Below, in pieces: positions 46,510-58,300 of a DNA stretch of 64,000 nt. Source of the DNA: Macrostomum hystrix. Its lineage: Eukaryota; Platyhelminthes; Macrostomidae. A model generated the notes under the pieces. The model worked only from the letters and a program-made list of their open reading frames with translations. It was not told where the DNA came from and did not search any database. The stretch's first letter is position 1, and each line of letters starts with the position of its first letter. The position numbers and the translations under genes are program-made. The stretch is taken from positions 4,173,501-4,237,500 of the forward strand of contig CATNEN010000029.1 of NCBI GenBank assembly GCA_950097015.1, read 5' to 3'.

Positions 46510-47990
46510 TCTTAAATGTGCATTTAAGCCTGTCTTAAACGGGTTAACAAAAGTTCAGGCTAGCCAATGATATTTAAACAAGTCACGTACATTAAATGCC
46601 CAATGTACATGCTCACAAGAGTGGGACAAGACAGCTGTTGATGCATTCCAGTGTGCCGCGCATAGCTTTTCGCCCGCTGCTAAGGAAATGGAACAGCTAA
46701 AGTGTGACGGACAAAAAAGTGAATTTTTAACGCACAATTGGAAAACGTCGGTAGCTTTTTTTGACGTGTTGCCATGGAGATAAACAGGAAACAAAGCGGG
46801 ATTGCGGAATCGCTTTTTTCGCATCCCTCTTTTGTCCCACCATCCCGCTTGGCATTGTACTGAAAACGATCGCCATTGTTTGTCGCCTGACTGACCTCCG
46901 CGGCCCTCCTGAACCCTAGTGAACTCATACGAGCTACAGTGTCCTCGCTTCTCAATATCCGTCGGCTAGCTTTACTTATTGCTTTTAAGCGTGAAAATGT
47001 ATTAATGCAACTCTTATGCTTATTCGAAATAAGGCAAAGAGTGCCCGCCTTGTTGTCTGTCTGGCAGGAAAGCTAAAAGTACATTTTAAACGCACCACCG
47101 TCATCCCTCAGATCAGATTGGTGCGCGAGCTAATATTTTTCTGATTTGTGTTTAAAACTTTCAAAAATATCACGCTATTCAAACGCAAAAGCAAAATGAT
47201 TTTTTTCGTGTTTTTTATTTAAAAATGATTCGATCTTATTATTGCTATAAATATTCGCATTTCTTAGAAATTACTTCTTTGGTAAAGTCAAGCTCTCATT
47301 AATTTATGCAGCATAAAAATTCAGATCCTTCTATCTCGTCCTTCCTGTAAAAAAATCTTCACGCTCTTAGGGAGGAAGGTAAAATAGCAAGAAAATAATC
47401 TCCTAGCAATTTGATTGACTAAAATGAATTACTACCGCACCTATGCTTTTCGGGAAGAGACTAATCTTTAGTGTTTCAAGTCACTTCCACTCTCGCCCTG
47501 TCCCAAAGCCAAGATCCGAAACTGAAAGTGGGTTCTGCCAATGCCACGCGCACCGCGTAGAGATCTATTTCGCAATCTGGATCCTGTCACTAAGGGCCCC
47601 GAGTGGCAAGCGTCAGCGACAGAAGCTGCCAGTTATTCTTGGCTTAACTCTAACTCTCTTGACCTCAGAGGCAGCAGCAGTAACTCAGTCAGCTAATTAT
47701 ACTCGTACTACTGTCTGAGCACACACATTTTCTGCCTCTTTCCTGTTGTTCTTGTCTTCATTTGGTCTTCTAGTAGCATTTAGCAAAGCAAATGAGCAAA
47801 GTGACAGTCTGTGTGCGTGTGTGTGCGCGAGTGAGTGACGGCTGCTGTTGCTGAGGGCCTGGATAGCCTATAGCTATTAGTAGCCAGGGTCCGTCAGGAG
47901 CTACCTATTATTTTTAGAAGGTCTGAGGGAGAGAATCGAAAAGTCTTGTGAAATATACATGTTTATCTGAATGCTGGCTCGCATTGATTG
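46510..47990. other. Intergenic, no supported gene
   Basis: Open frames of 89-91 codons on the minus strand (46555-46955) and 91 on the plus strand (47443-47718) have no recognisable motif. Nothing else seen. Confidence 0.35.
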
Positions 47991-47999
47991 GCTAGCCTA

Positions 48000-48440
48000 G
48001 ATCGGGCAGTCACTCGACGAAACTCGACTTAATTAAATCAAAATTGATCAGTCAATCAATAAATACTTGCTGTCTATAAATATATCAACAGATCAATCAA
48101 ACTAAGTAATCAATCTAAAAACCAGTGAACTGATCAATCAAATTGTAAATATTTCCGTCTATCTAATGATAAATCAATATATCAAGTAAACCTATCAATC
48201 AACCAGTCAACCTATCAATCAATTTGTCAATCTTCCTGCATATCAATCAATTGATGAATCTTAGTAATCAATCAATCGACCGCAAACTGTCCAATCGATA
48301 TAGCAAATCTACCAATCTATCAATTGATTGATAAATGAAAGAAGTGATCAATCAATCAAAAAATCTGCTGGTTAGCTCGTAATAAAAATCGGTCAATCGG
48401 TAGACAGTTTCTTCAATCAATGAATCTTTCTATCTGTTGT
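48000..48440. repeat. ATCAATCA-rich simple-sequence tract
   Basis: Irregular runs of ATCAATCAATCA and CTATCAATC with interruptions. AT-rich, stop-rich and non-coding. Confidence 0.85.
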
Positions 48441-49136
48441 CTATCTATATGTATACGGTTATATAATTTGTCCTCTCATCGAGAGTCAACGAGTCGATTT
48501 GGCCCATCCCACTTCCACTAGCAGTTCAGAGCCTCCCTGTCGCTCTCCTATAAGTATTCCCTGCCTCCTCCCTCATTTGCTGACTTCCCAATTATCGGCT
48601 AGGGCAGTGTGGGCGGCTGCGGTTAAGAACGAACCATAGTAGCGAGCCATAGTTTTCGCGAATAGCTGTATAGGTAAGGTAGGCGACTGGTAGACACCAC
48701 AAATTTCTGCTTAAAAGGATAAAGAGAAATGGGAGAGAAAGAGAGAGGGAGAAAATAATACTCCTGCGCTGTTCTGTCAGCGCATTCTTGCGCGTGTGTC
48801 CTTCTCCCCCAAAGTTGGGATATTTTGAAAGCATCTATACTATAATACCTTTTTGCAATCTAGTTTGCCAAAACTGAAATCAATTTTGGCCACGGATAGA
48901 ATTTACTTAAATATTTCTATATTTCGGCTCAGCCTGCCCATTCATTGCCATAGTTTGAACCATAGACAAGTCCTTGAAACTGCATTCGACTTTGCCAACA
49001 GCAACTATGCAACAAATGAAGAACAATCTCAGACAAGAATTTCCAGACGCCCCAGATAGTAGAAGATGCAGCTAAGGCTAGCTGAGCTGATGGCGACTAA
49101 ATAAGGAACCGTAACACAATCATTACAGGGCATGTC
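48440..49136. other. Intergenic, no supported gene
   Basis: Contains a CAATCTAGTTTGCC stretch and short open frames without support. It ends at the TA target site of the Tc1 element. Confidence 0.35.
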
Positions 49137-49138
49137 TA

Positions 49139-50480
49139 TAAATACACTCAGCAACATTGAAAAGTTTCCACCCTCGCGCAAGTTGTATATTTAGAGTTTC
49201 AAAACCGGTTTTTGTCGCCAGACTTGTGCCATAGACGATTGATGATTTCGTCAACACGCACTTGGGCCATAGACGCCAGACAAGTCGAAGGAAACATTCG
49301 CATGTAGCAGACAGCAGTCAGCTTACAGGAGTCTATGATCCACGTTCGCAACCAAACGGAATGGTTCGCCAAATGACCGACCTGGAACGAGCGCGCGCCG
49401 TTGGCATGCTGGACGCTGGGGTGTCCATCCGAGCTATTACTCGCCAAATTGGGCGGTCTCGCACAGCAATCCGCAAACTGCAGATCAAGTGCAGAGAAAC
49501 TGGCAGCGTGGCGCTAGCCGGCCGGCGGCTCAATTTGCGCAGTACAACTAGGAGGGCGGACCGGCGATTGCTGCGAATGTCGAATGGAAGCCCCACATTG
49601 CCAGCCACCCTGCTACGGCTGATGTGGGCTGAAAGAAGCAGGCGAGGGGATTTCTGAGCGCCCAAACCATCCGACGACAATAGCGGGAGTTGGGGCTGTG
49701 ATCCCGTAAGATGCGCAAACGGCCATGCCTGACCCCAACCCATGTGGCCAGCCGGCAACAATGGGCAATGCAAAGGGTCCAGTGGAGGCAGCAGCAGTGG
49801 CGGCGAGTGATTTTCGCGGATGAGAACCGCTTTCGATTGTTCCGTGCCGACGGCCGCATTCGCGTGTGGCGCCAGCCACGCCAAGAGATGCTGCCGCAGC
49901 ACGTGCAAAACTCAGAGAGCCAGTCAGCTTCTATTCACGTGTGGGCAGGCATCACAATGCACGCAAAGACGGAGCTCGTGTTCCTGGATGCGACTGTGAC
50001 TGCCGAGTCGTATTTGCCAATTTTTTTGCCAAGCCAACCTTTTACAGACGCTGCTGCCCTTCATTGATGCTTCATGTGGTGGCGTGGGGAACAGCGTCCT
50101 CCAAGACGACAACGCCCCACCGCATCGCGCAGCCGCTGTGGTGCATCTGAAGGACTGACTACTTCGGAATCACTGTCTACCGCGAATCACTGTCTACTGC
50201 ATGGCAACAGCTACCGCAAGATTTTCTGCGACGCCTGGTTGTGGGTATGCCCGGAGAGTGTGCGCTCTGCTGCACGCACGTGGCTGCTGTACGCGTTACT
50301 GACCCTGTTCTGGGCCAGTTGGCACCAGATGCTCGCGTACTTTCTTTGCTGTTCCTTTGCTTCGTTCGAATCCGGATTTTATATCTGTCTATGGCTCAAA
50401 CCACAAATATCTCCACCTACCAAAACGTTGACCCATCGTGCGCTAGGGTGGAAACTTTTCAATGTTGCTGAGTGTATTTA
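49139..50480 (+). mobile_element. Tc1/mariner element, 1,342 bp, with complete TIRs
   Basis: Inverted termini of about 44 bp: TAAATACACTCAGCAACATT then GAAAAGTTTCCACCCT on the left, and the exact inverse at the right apart from two mismatches. TA dinucleotides flank at 49137-49138 and 50481-50482. Length and a single broken transposase gene match Tc1. The near-identical TIRs suggest recent movement by a source copy. Confidence 0.95.
49361..50300 (+). pseudogene. Tc1-type transposase, frameshifted and missing part of the catalytic domain
   Basis: MVRQMTDLERARAVGMLDAG opens the paired helix-turn-helix region (RAITRQIGRSRTAIRKLQIK). A TGA at 49655 is followed by stops, then a second frame from about 49711 with RVIFADENRFRLF (first catalytic Asp in FADEN), and a third frame with VLQDDNAPPHRAAAVV near 50098-50145 (second Asp). 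The expected third acidic residue in the DLNPIE-type block is absent: sequence jumps from HLKD to WQQLPQDFLRRLVVGMPG (about 50200-50255) across an imperfect AATCACTGTCTACCGCG duplication. At least two frameshifts plus an internal deletion make it inactive. Confidence 0.9.
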
Positions 50481-50489
50481 TACTCAAAC

Positions 50490-51640
50490 AGTAAGTATAC
50501 GAAGTATACGACCGTATTCTATAAGGATTACATAGAAATGGGCTCCAGCTATTTATATCCCTTTACCTTAATCCCCTTTTCCTATATCCCTTTACATGGT
50601 TACCGTCTGCACACAGACTGTAAGTAGCAAGAAAGCGATGCGGTCTGCTCCACTTCGCTGATTGGCTGGCCTGGTGGTGGAGGAAGAGAAGTGAAGAGGA
50701 ACGTGTTGGCGGCGGAGAAATGGGGTGGGCGGTCTAGGCGAAGAATTGGGGTGGGTGTTGTTGACGGAGAATTGGGGTGGTTGCTGTAGCCGAAGAAATA
50801 GGTGCGGCAGAGAAATGGGGTGGGTGTAGGCGGCGGTGGAATGGGATAGGGTGCGTTGAAGAAAAAGGCTAAATGTCGGTTTCTACAGAACAGTGGTCTC
50901 GCTTCTATATTCACCTTGCATATAACAAAACTGACTTGTTTTGAAAAATAAATCTTAAGACGACCAGACTTCAAAGTTTTTAATGCCAATTAGCAGAAAA
51001 TATCTACGAAGAAGTATGTGTTTGGCTTCTATCGGTGTATCCAAAGAATTCATTATATTTAAGGACAGAATTGTTGAATTTGTTACAACAATTATTTGAT
51101 AAAAATGTGGTGAATATCCGTTACCAAGCTACTTTCTAACTATGAAGTAAAATAAATTAAAAGTGTTGTAGTGTCTACAAGAATAGAAAAATAGTTCCGC
51201 GCGTCTTTCACTTGAATTTTATCAATTATCTTTTTTCGACCTCGGACAATTAAATGGACAGAGATGGGACAAAAAAATATATAAATTGGTGCTTCTTTTT
51301 ACTGCTGTTAAAACTGTAGAAAAAAGAGACAAATAGAGACAAAAAGTGCAGCCCACAGTCTACATGTAGATGTTAAAATGAGTGGCATCTCAACAGTCAC
51401 GTTCACCGTACTACCATTTATGCTGTCTGACTAATTATTTCGCAATTTTCTTGGCGGGTGGCCAGAAACAGCACACTTTTGGCCAGAGGCAGAGCTGACA
51501 AAACATTATGTCTGAATAATGTTTGAATGTCTTAATGTCTGAAATAGCTAAGTAATTTTGCTTTTATTATGAGTCCTTTTTATTTTGTGGAAAGAAATCC
51601 AAATGTCCAGAGCTAAGACAGAACTGTCTACCTCTATTCA
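50490..51640. other. Intergenic with a short G-rich repeat
   Basis: About 50690-50855 holds four or five diverged copies of GAAGAATTGGGGTGGGTGT, and a 129-codon minus frame across it is a by-product. The rest is AT-rich without a supported gene. Confidence 0.5.
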
Positions 51641-51659
51641 CTACTCCTTATCTCTTTCA

Positions 51660-52065
51660 GTCCCATCACACCCCTCACTCAGACAGCCACCTCACTCCCG
51701 GATCACTCAGTCCCGCCAAACCCCTGATTTCCTCACCCAGACAGCCACCTCACTCCCGGCTCTCTCAGTCCCGCCAAACCCCTCATTTCCTCATCCAGAC
51801 AGCCACCTCACTCCCGGCTCTCTCAGTCCCGCCAAACCCCTGATTTCCTCACCCAGACAGCCACCTCACTCCCGGCTCTCTCAGTCCCGCCAAACCCCTG
51901 ATTTTCTCACCCAGACAGCCACCTCACTCCCGGCTCTCTCAGTCCCGCCAAACCCCTCATTTCCTCACCCAGACAGCCACCTCCCTCCCGGATCACTCAG
52001 TCCCACCAAACCCCTCATACCTCACCCAGACAGCCGTCTTAATCCAGGCTCTCCATCCACGACTA
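51660..52065. repeat. Minisatellite, about 60-bp unit, seven copies, downstream of the polycystin gene
   Basis: The unit contains CACCCAGACAGCCACCTCAC, TCCCGGCTCTCTCAGTCCCG and CCAAACCCCTGATTTCCT. Copies are highly similar. It produces a 168-codon plus frame that I do not regard as a gene. Confidence 0.95.
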
Positions 52066-52069
52066 AGAT

Positions 52070-52373
52070 GGCTAATTATAAAAAGCAATAATAAAATCTA
52101 TGAAGCGGTTACAAGTACTGCGGCTACGCAATTTGAAGCATTGCCGTAAGATCGTATGCTACGAGGAAAGGGGGTAAAGAAAGTGCTACATCAGTGTCCA
52201 TAGGTCAGGGTTGCACGATAAAATCTTCCCAGCAGCAGTCATGTCCCGATGAAACAAAAGCTGTTATTATTTTGGTGAATCATTTTTTACTAGACCAAAT
52301 TACCTTCAGGGTGGCTCACGAGGGAATTATTAGTTAGATTTGCTTCTTAGTTACAATTCAACGCACTGTAGGC
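52070..52373. other. Polycystin gene 3' flank
   Basis: Downstream of the polycystin stop on the minus strand, so it should hold the 3' UTR. No clear AATAAA on the minus strand that I would commit to. No other gene. Confidence 0.35.
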
Positions 52374-55300
52374 TCAGTCAGCATCGTCGCCAGTTGTCAC
52401 CCGGCGCCGCTGTTTTTCAAGAGCAGAGGCCGCCGATAGCGTTGTCGACTCGGCGGCCAAGTCGGCGAGGCCGAGGTGCTCAAACAGTCGGTCGAGCGTG
52501 TTGGCTATGACGGCTGACGATTCGTCTCTAACCTCCTCGTGCTTGTCTGGAAAAAAAACACAAATTACTACTGAAAGTAGAGCTGATTGTAGAGGGGCCT
52601 TGACATTATAGCAAAGAGTTATAAAGTACAGGATTAAAAGTATTGCAATATGAAAAAGGTAGACTTTAATGTAAAGATTCTTCCCCTCTACCCACTCTTC
52701 CCCTCTACCCTATCTTCCCCTCTACCTAATCTTCCCCTCTCAACTCTATCTTCCACTCTACCCAATCTTCCTCTCTACCCAATCTACCCCTCTACCCAAT
52801 CTTCCCCTCTACCCAATCTTCCCCCTCTACCCAATCTTCCCCTCTACCCAATCTTCCCCTCTACCCAATCTTCCCATCTACCCAATCTTCCCCTCTACTT
52901 AAGCTTCCCCTTAACCCTCTCTTCCCCTCTACCCAAATCTTCCAATCTACTCAATCTTCCTCTCTGCCCAATCTTCTCCCCTTTAATCTTTCTTTCTATA
53001 TAAACTTCCTCTTTATCCTAAACTTCCCCACACCCTAATCTTCCCTTCTCCCTATTATTTCCCTCAACTTGGTCTTCTCTCGTCATTATCTGCCATATTT
53101 CTAATATCCTCCAATCTATTCCCCACAATCAGATCCTCTCTCATGCTCTCACGCTCTTTCATTATCTTCCTCTTCTAGTGTTCTCACCTTGTATGTACTG
53201 GAATCGCCTGTCAACATTGGTGCTGGCCTGGGAGCCCCATCCGACCAGCTCGCCCAGCTTCTCCTTCAGGTAGTCAACCACTTCGTAGTCGTTGGAGGTG
53301 ACCGCCCAGTTCTGGCGCACCCGTCTAAACGACTCGGAAATGATGGACACGAAGAAGTTGATGAGAATGAAGGACACGAATAAGATGTAAATGAAGAAGA
53401 ATATTGGGCCTAGGACGCTGGATCCCGAGACGAATTTCTTGAAGTCGAACTTGTCTGCGGGGAAAGAAATCACTGCGCGTGCGAATTTGGGTTTCGATGC
53501 GGTGCCAATGCCTAAAATAGCTTCAGCAAAGAACACAACAGGAGTCACTAAATTGTCAGGCATAGGACAGAAGAGTGTCAGTGACATGCAAGCGAAGTGT
53601 CAGTGTCAGCGTATGGACAGCAGAGTGTCAGTGACATGCAAGCGAAGTGTCAGTGTCAGTGTATGGACAGCAGGGTGTCAGTGACATGCAAGCGAAGTGT
53701 CAGTGTCAGCGTATGGACAGCAGGGTGTCAGTGACATGCAAGCGAAGTGTCAGTGTCAGCGTATGGACAGCAGGGTGTCAGTGACATGCAAGCGAAGTGT
53801 CAGCGTATGGCCAGCAGGGTGTCAGTGACATGCAAGCGAAGTGTCAGCGTATGGCCAGCAGGGTGTCAGTGACATGCAAGCGAAGTGTCAGTGTCAGCGT
53901 ATGGACAGCAGGGTGTCAGTGACATGCAAGCGAAGTGTCAGTGTCAGCGTATGGACAGCAGGGTGTCAGTGACATGCAAGCGAAGTGTCAGCGTATGGAC
54001 AGCAGAGTGTCAGTGACATGCAAGCGAAGTGTCAGCGTATGGCCAGCAGGGTGTCAGTGACATGCAAGCGAAGTGTCAGCGTATGGACAGCAGGGTGTCA
54101 GTGACATGCAAGCGAAGTGTCAGTGTCAGCATATGGACAGCAGGGTGTCAGTGACATGCAAGCGAAGTGTCAGTGTCAACGTATGGACAGCAGAGTGTCA
54201 GTGACATGCAAGCGAAGTGTCAGTGTCAACGTATGGACAGCAGAGTGTCAGTGACATGCAAGCGAAGTGTCAGTGTCAGCGTATGGACAGCAGGGTGTCA
54301 GTGACATGCAAGCGAAGTGTCAGCGTATGGACAGCAGGGTGTCAGTGACATGCAAGCGAAGTGTCAGCGTATGGACAGCAGGGTGTCAGTGACATGCAAG
54401 CGAAGTGTCAGTGTCAGCGTATGGACAGCAGGGTGTCAGTTACATGCAAGCGAAGTGTCAGCGTATGGTCAGCAGGGTGTCAGTTACATGCAAGCGAAGT
54501 GTCAGTGTCAGTTTATGGACAGCAGAGTGTCAGTGACATGCAAGCGAAGTGTCAGTGTCAGCGTATGGACAGCAGAGTGTCAGTTACATGCAAGCGAAGT
54601 GTCAGTGTCAGCGTATGGCCAGCAGGGTGTCAGTGACATGCAAGCGAAGTGTCAGCGTATGGACAGCAGGGTGTCAGTGACATGCAAGCGAAGTGTCAGT
54701 GTCAGCGTATGGACAGCAGAGTGTCAGTTACATGCAAGCGAAGTGTCAGTGTCAGCGTATGGACAGCAGGGTGTCAGTGACATGCAAGCGAAGTGTCAGC
54801 GTATGGACAGCAGGGTGTTAGTGACATGCAAGCAAAGTGTCAGCGTATGGACAGCAGGGTGTCAGTGACATGCAAGCGAAGTGTCAGCGTATGGACAGCA
54901 GGGTGTCAGTGACATGCAAGCGAAGTGTCAGCGTATGGACAGCAGGGTGTCAGTGACATGCAAGCGAAGTGTCAGTGTCAGCGTATGGACAGCAGGGTGT
55001 CAGTGACATGCAAGCGAAGTGTCAGCGTATGGCCAGCAGGGTGTCAGTGACATGCAAGCGAAGTGTCAGCGTATGGACAGCAGGGTGTCAGTGACATGCG
55101 AGTGAAGTGTCAGTGTATAGGACAGCGAGGTGTCACCCGTTGGAGACTTGGTGGTGTCCGCATTAGGAAAGGGATGTTTTAGTGTCGCTTCAGCCGGGTG
55201 TTTGCATAAAGTTGAACTCACTCAGTGTCATAACGCCAAGAGTCTCCAGCGAAGCGACCACAGTGCTGAATGAGTCGACAGTTTTGTAGAAAAGCAAATA

Positions 55301-58300
55301 GCCCAGCTGCACAAAGGCGAACACCATGACAGCGAAGATGAACATGAAGTGCAGCAGGGGTTTCACAGCGTCGCCCAGCACTTCAGCCAGCATGTTGACC
55401 TTCCGGTTGAAGGAAAGTATTCGCAGAAACCTGATGGTAAACAGAAACACAATCAGGCCGATGAACAACTGGTTGAGCTGCAAATTTTATGGCGTTTATT
55501 AACGAGTAAAGATGCTTGTATGCGTGAATCAATTGATAAATACGGCTCGTAATTTATGGTCATAACCCTCAAACGAAATTTCACACAGCAAAAAAGAGCA
55601 ACTGATCATTGATTTCAAATTTTATGTACCCCGAACGTAACAGTGGTAAACCAAAAAATCGACCGCTTTTCACACCCTCAGACCCCTTATTAACATATTC
55701 TACAGCCGCAAACTGACCGCTATTTCACACCCTCAAACCGCTTAAGCTAAAGCCTTTTTTCAGACCTTCTCCACCCGCAAACTAATTGCTATTTCGCACC
55801 CTGACACCCCTTGAGCTAAAGCCTTTTTTCACACCTTCTCCACCCGCAAACTAATTGCTATTTCGCACCCTGACACCCCTTGAGCTAAAGCCTTTTTTCA
55901 TACCTTCTCCACCCGCAAACTAATTGCTATTTCGCACCCTGACACCCCTTGAGCTAAAGCCTTTTTTCACACCTTCTCCACCCGCAAAATAATTGCTATT
56001 TCGCACCCTGACACCCCTTGAGCTAAAGCCTTTTTTCAGACCTTCTCCACCCGCAAACTAATTGCTATTTCGCACCCTGACACCCCTTGAGCTAAAGTCT
56101 TTTTTCACACCTTCTCCACCCGCAAACTAATTGCTATTTCGCACCCTGACACCCCTTGAGCTAAAGCCTTTTTTCACACCTTCTCCACCCGCAAACTAAT
56201 TGCTATTTCGCACCCTGACACCCCTTGAGCTAAAGCCTTTTTTCATACCTTCTCCACCCGCAAACTAATTGCTATTTCGCACCCTGACACCCCTTAAGCT
56301 AAAGCCTTTTTTCACACCTCCACCCGCAAACTAATTGCTATTTCGCACCCTGACACCCCTTGAGCTAAAGCCTTATTTTCACATCTTCTCCACCCGCAAA
56401 CTAATTGCTATCCTGATACCCCTTTAGTTAAGCCTTAATTTCACATCTTTTCCACACCCAAACTGACCGCTATTTCACACCCTCAAAACTCTCAGTGAAT
56501 CAAAATCAGTCTGCCCTCACCTCGTGCCACATGGTGAGCCAAGCAAAGCTAACCAGCTTCTCGGAGTCCCTAGCCAGCTGGCTAACCATCACCTTGGAGA
56601 CGGCCGTTTTCATACTGAATAGAGCCACCTCGACAATAGATACAAGAATGAATAGAAAGTCCATCACATCGAATGCGTTCTGGAATGCAAATTGAATCGT
56701 TCTCAGTTCTTTTCAATCCTAAAAAATAATTAATTTGCTTTGTAAGCCTTTTGACAGAGAAACGAAGTGTAAAAACTGGACGCCGTGAAAATATGTGTTG
56801 AGTGGAGCGATGAGTGGAATGCTGAGAGGGGTGTCAAAGAGTGAGTGGAGGGTTTAATACAGTGATTGGTGGCGTATTGATGGGAACTAGTCCATCCCTA
56901 CCTTAAAGTAATCACACTTCTGCTGATGCAGCTGGCACACTTCTCTGTAGATAAACAGCAGAATGCAGACGAGTGATAGGATGTCCAGTGCCATGTGCAC
57001 TATAGCAGCGGGTCCAACGTAACGATTTAGCGAGAAGGTCGAAACCAAAGGTTTTGAAATAATGCCGCCGCCAATGAAGAACTCCAAAACAGATGCTGAG
57101 TAGCTGTATAAATTTGTGTTCGGATTGTAAAGTAGGAATTCGACAAATACCGCACGAGTGCCAAGATCTAGCCAGCCAGAAGATCTCAACTGGTTGAGTC
57201 TGGCCTCGGCCTGTTCCCGGCTGTTGCCAAGGCTGGCCACGTAGCCGCCGCCGCCGTAAAGTGCCAGCAGTCCAGAATAGGGAGTGCCGTACAATCGGAT
57301 GGCGCTCTCGAACTGATAGGCAGACGCGAGCCAGGTTCCTGAAGGTGTCGGATGTATTTGTCGTTCAGTTAGGTGCTTTGGAGTTTTGGAGGTTTGGGGA
57401 TTCGGCATGAGGCGGGTTTTGGAGTGAGGTGGGCGTCCTGAAGATTAAGGAGTGAGGTGGGTGTCCTGAGGGTTTTGTGAGAGCTCCGCTGCTTACTTTT
57501 CATTTAGTGCAATACTGTATGCCTGAGCACGTTGTCAATTTATTACCTGCCTATCCTAGCCAGTATGTACATTGATACTGCTCAAATAATGTATGTACAT
57601 TGATGCCAACGTGCTGATAAAATAATATAAATGACCCGCGCTGCATGCGAGTGTGAGCGCGTACCCTTTCTGACAATTAAACTGCTGACTGATTCACTCG
57701 ATTCTTCACAGGTTTTGGTGTGAGGTGGGTGTCCTGAGGGTTTTGGCGTGAGGGGGCGTCCTGAGGGTTTTGGCGATGGCGTGAGGTGGGTGGGTGGGTC
57801 CGGATGGTTTTGACGTGATGTGGCTGTCTTGAGGTTTTTGGCTTGGGGCTCGAGGATTGAGTCAGGAGTTGATTGGGGCTCCAGGATTGAGTCAGGAGTT
57901 GACGAGGAAGACGGTACGATCGTGTAATTATTGCGACATTCTCGAAGCCAGGGTGTCACTGGATCTTCCCAAAACCATCTGCCCTGCCACCCTGACCGCT
58001 GGAATCAGCCGCAGATATTCTGGCGGTCCAGTTGCCGCCATAGTCGGCCGTGTCCTCGTTCCACATCTCGTACTCCGTCCTACAGGCCGTGATGACATCA
58101 GCGAAGTAGGCTGACACCCGGCAGCGGCGAGTTGGCGACGCGCGCAGCTGCCTGAGCTGCAGACTGCGAGCCAGCAGCAGGTTGGCGTCGCTGGTCCAGG
58201 TTCTGCCGCCTCCCGTAGTGGTGCCGGTTCCAGCCTGACCTGGTAGAGGGTACAGCTGCGGCAGTAGGTGCCGCTGCAGGGCATCCAGCACAGCTGAGCG

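Noticed and set aside
50600-50989. A 129-residue Pro-rich minus-strand protein
   Set aside because: It arises from the degenerate GGGGTGGGTGT repeat; no exon signals or homology.
53575-55115. Protein-coding repeat exon of the polycystin gene
   Set aside because: The array lies on the intron side of clear acceptor and donor sites, unit length is not a multiple of 3, and minus-strand frames are interrupted.
57582-57959. Continuation of the 57997-58511 exon as TPWLRECRNNYTIVPS...
   Set aside because: Reading through the donor gives a repeat-derived Pro/Ser tail and loses phase with the exon at 57338. The GTCAGG donor restores both phase and the TOP-domain sequence.
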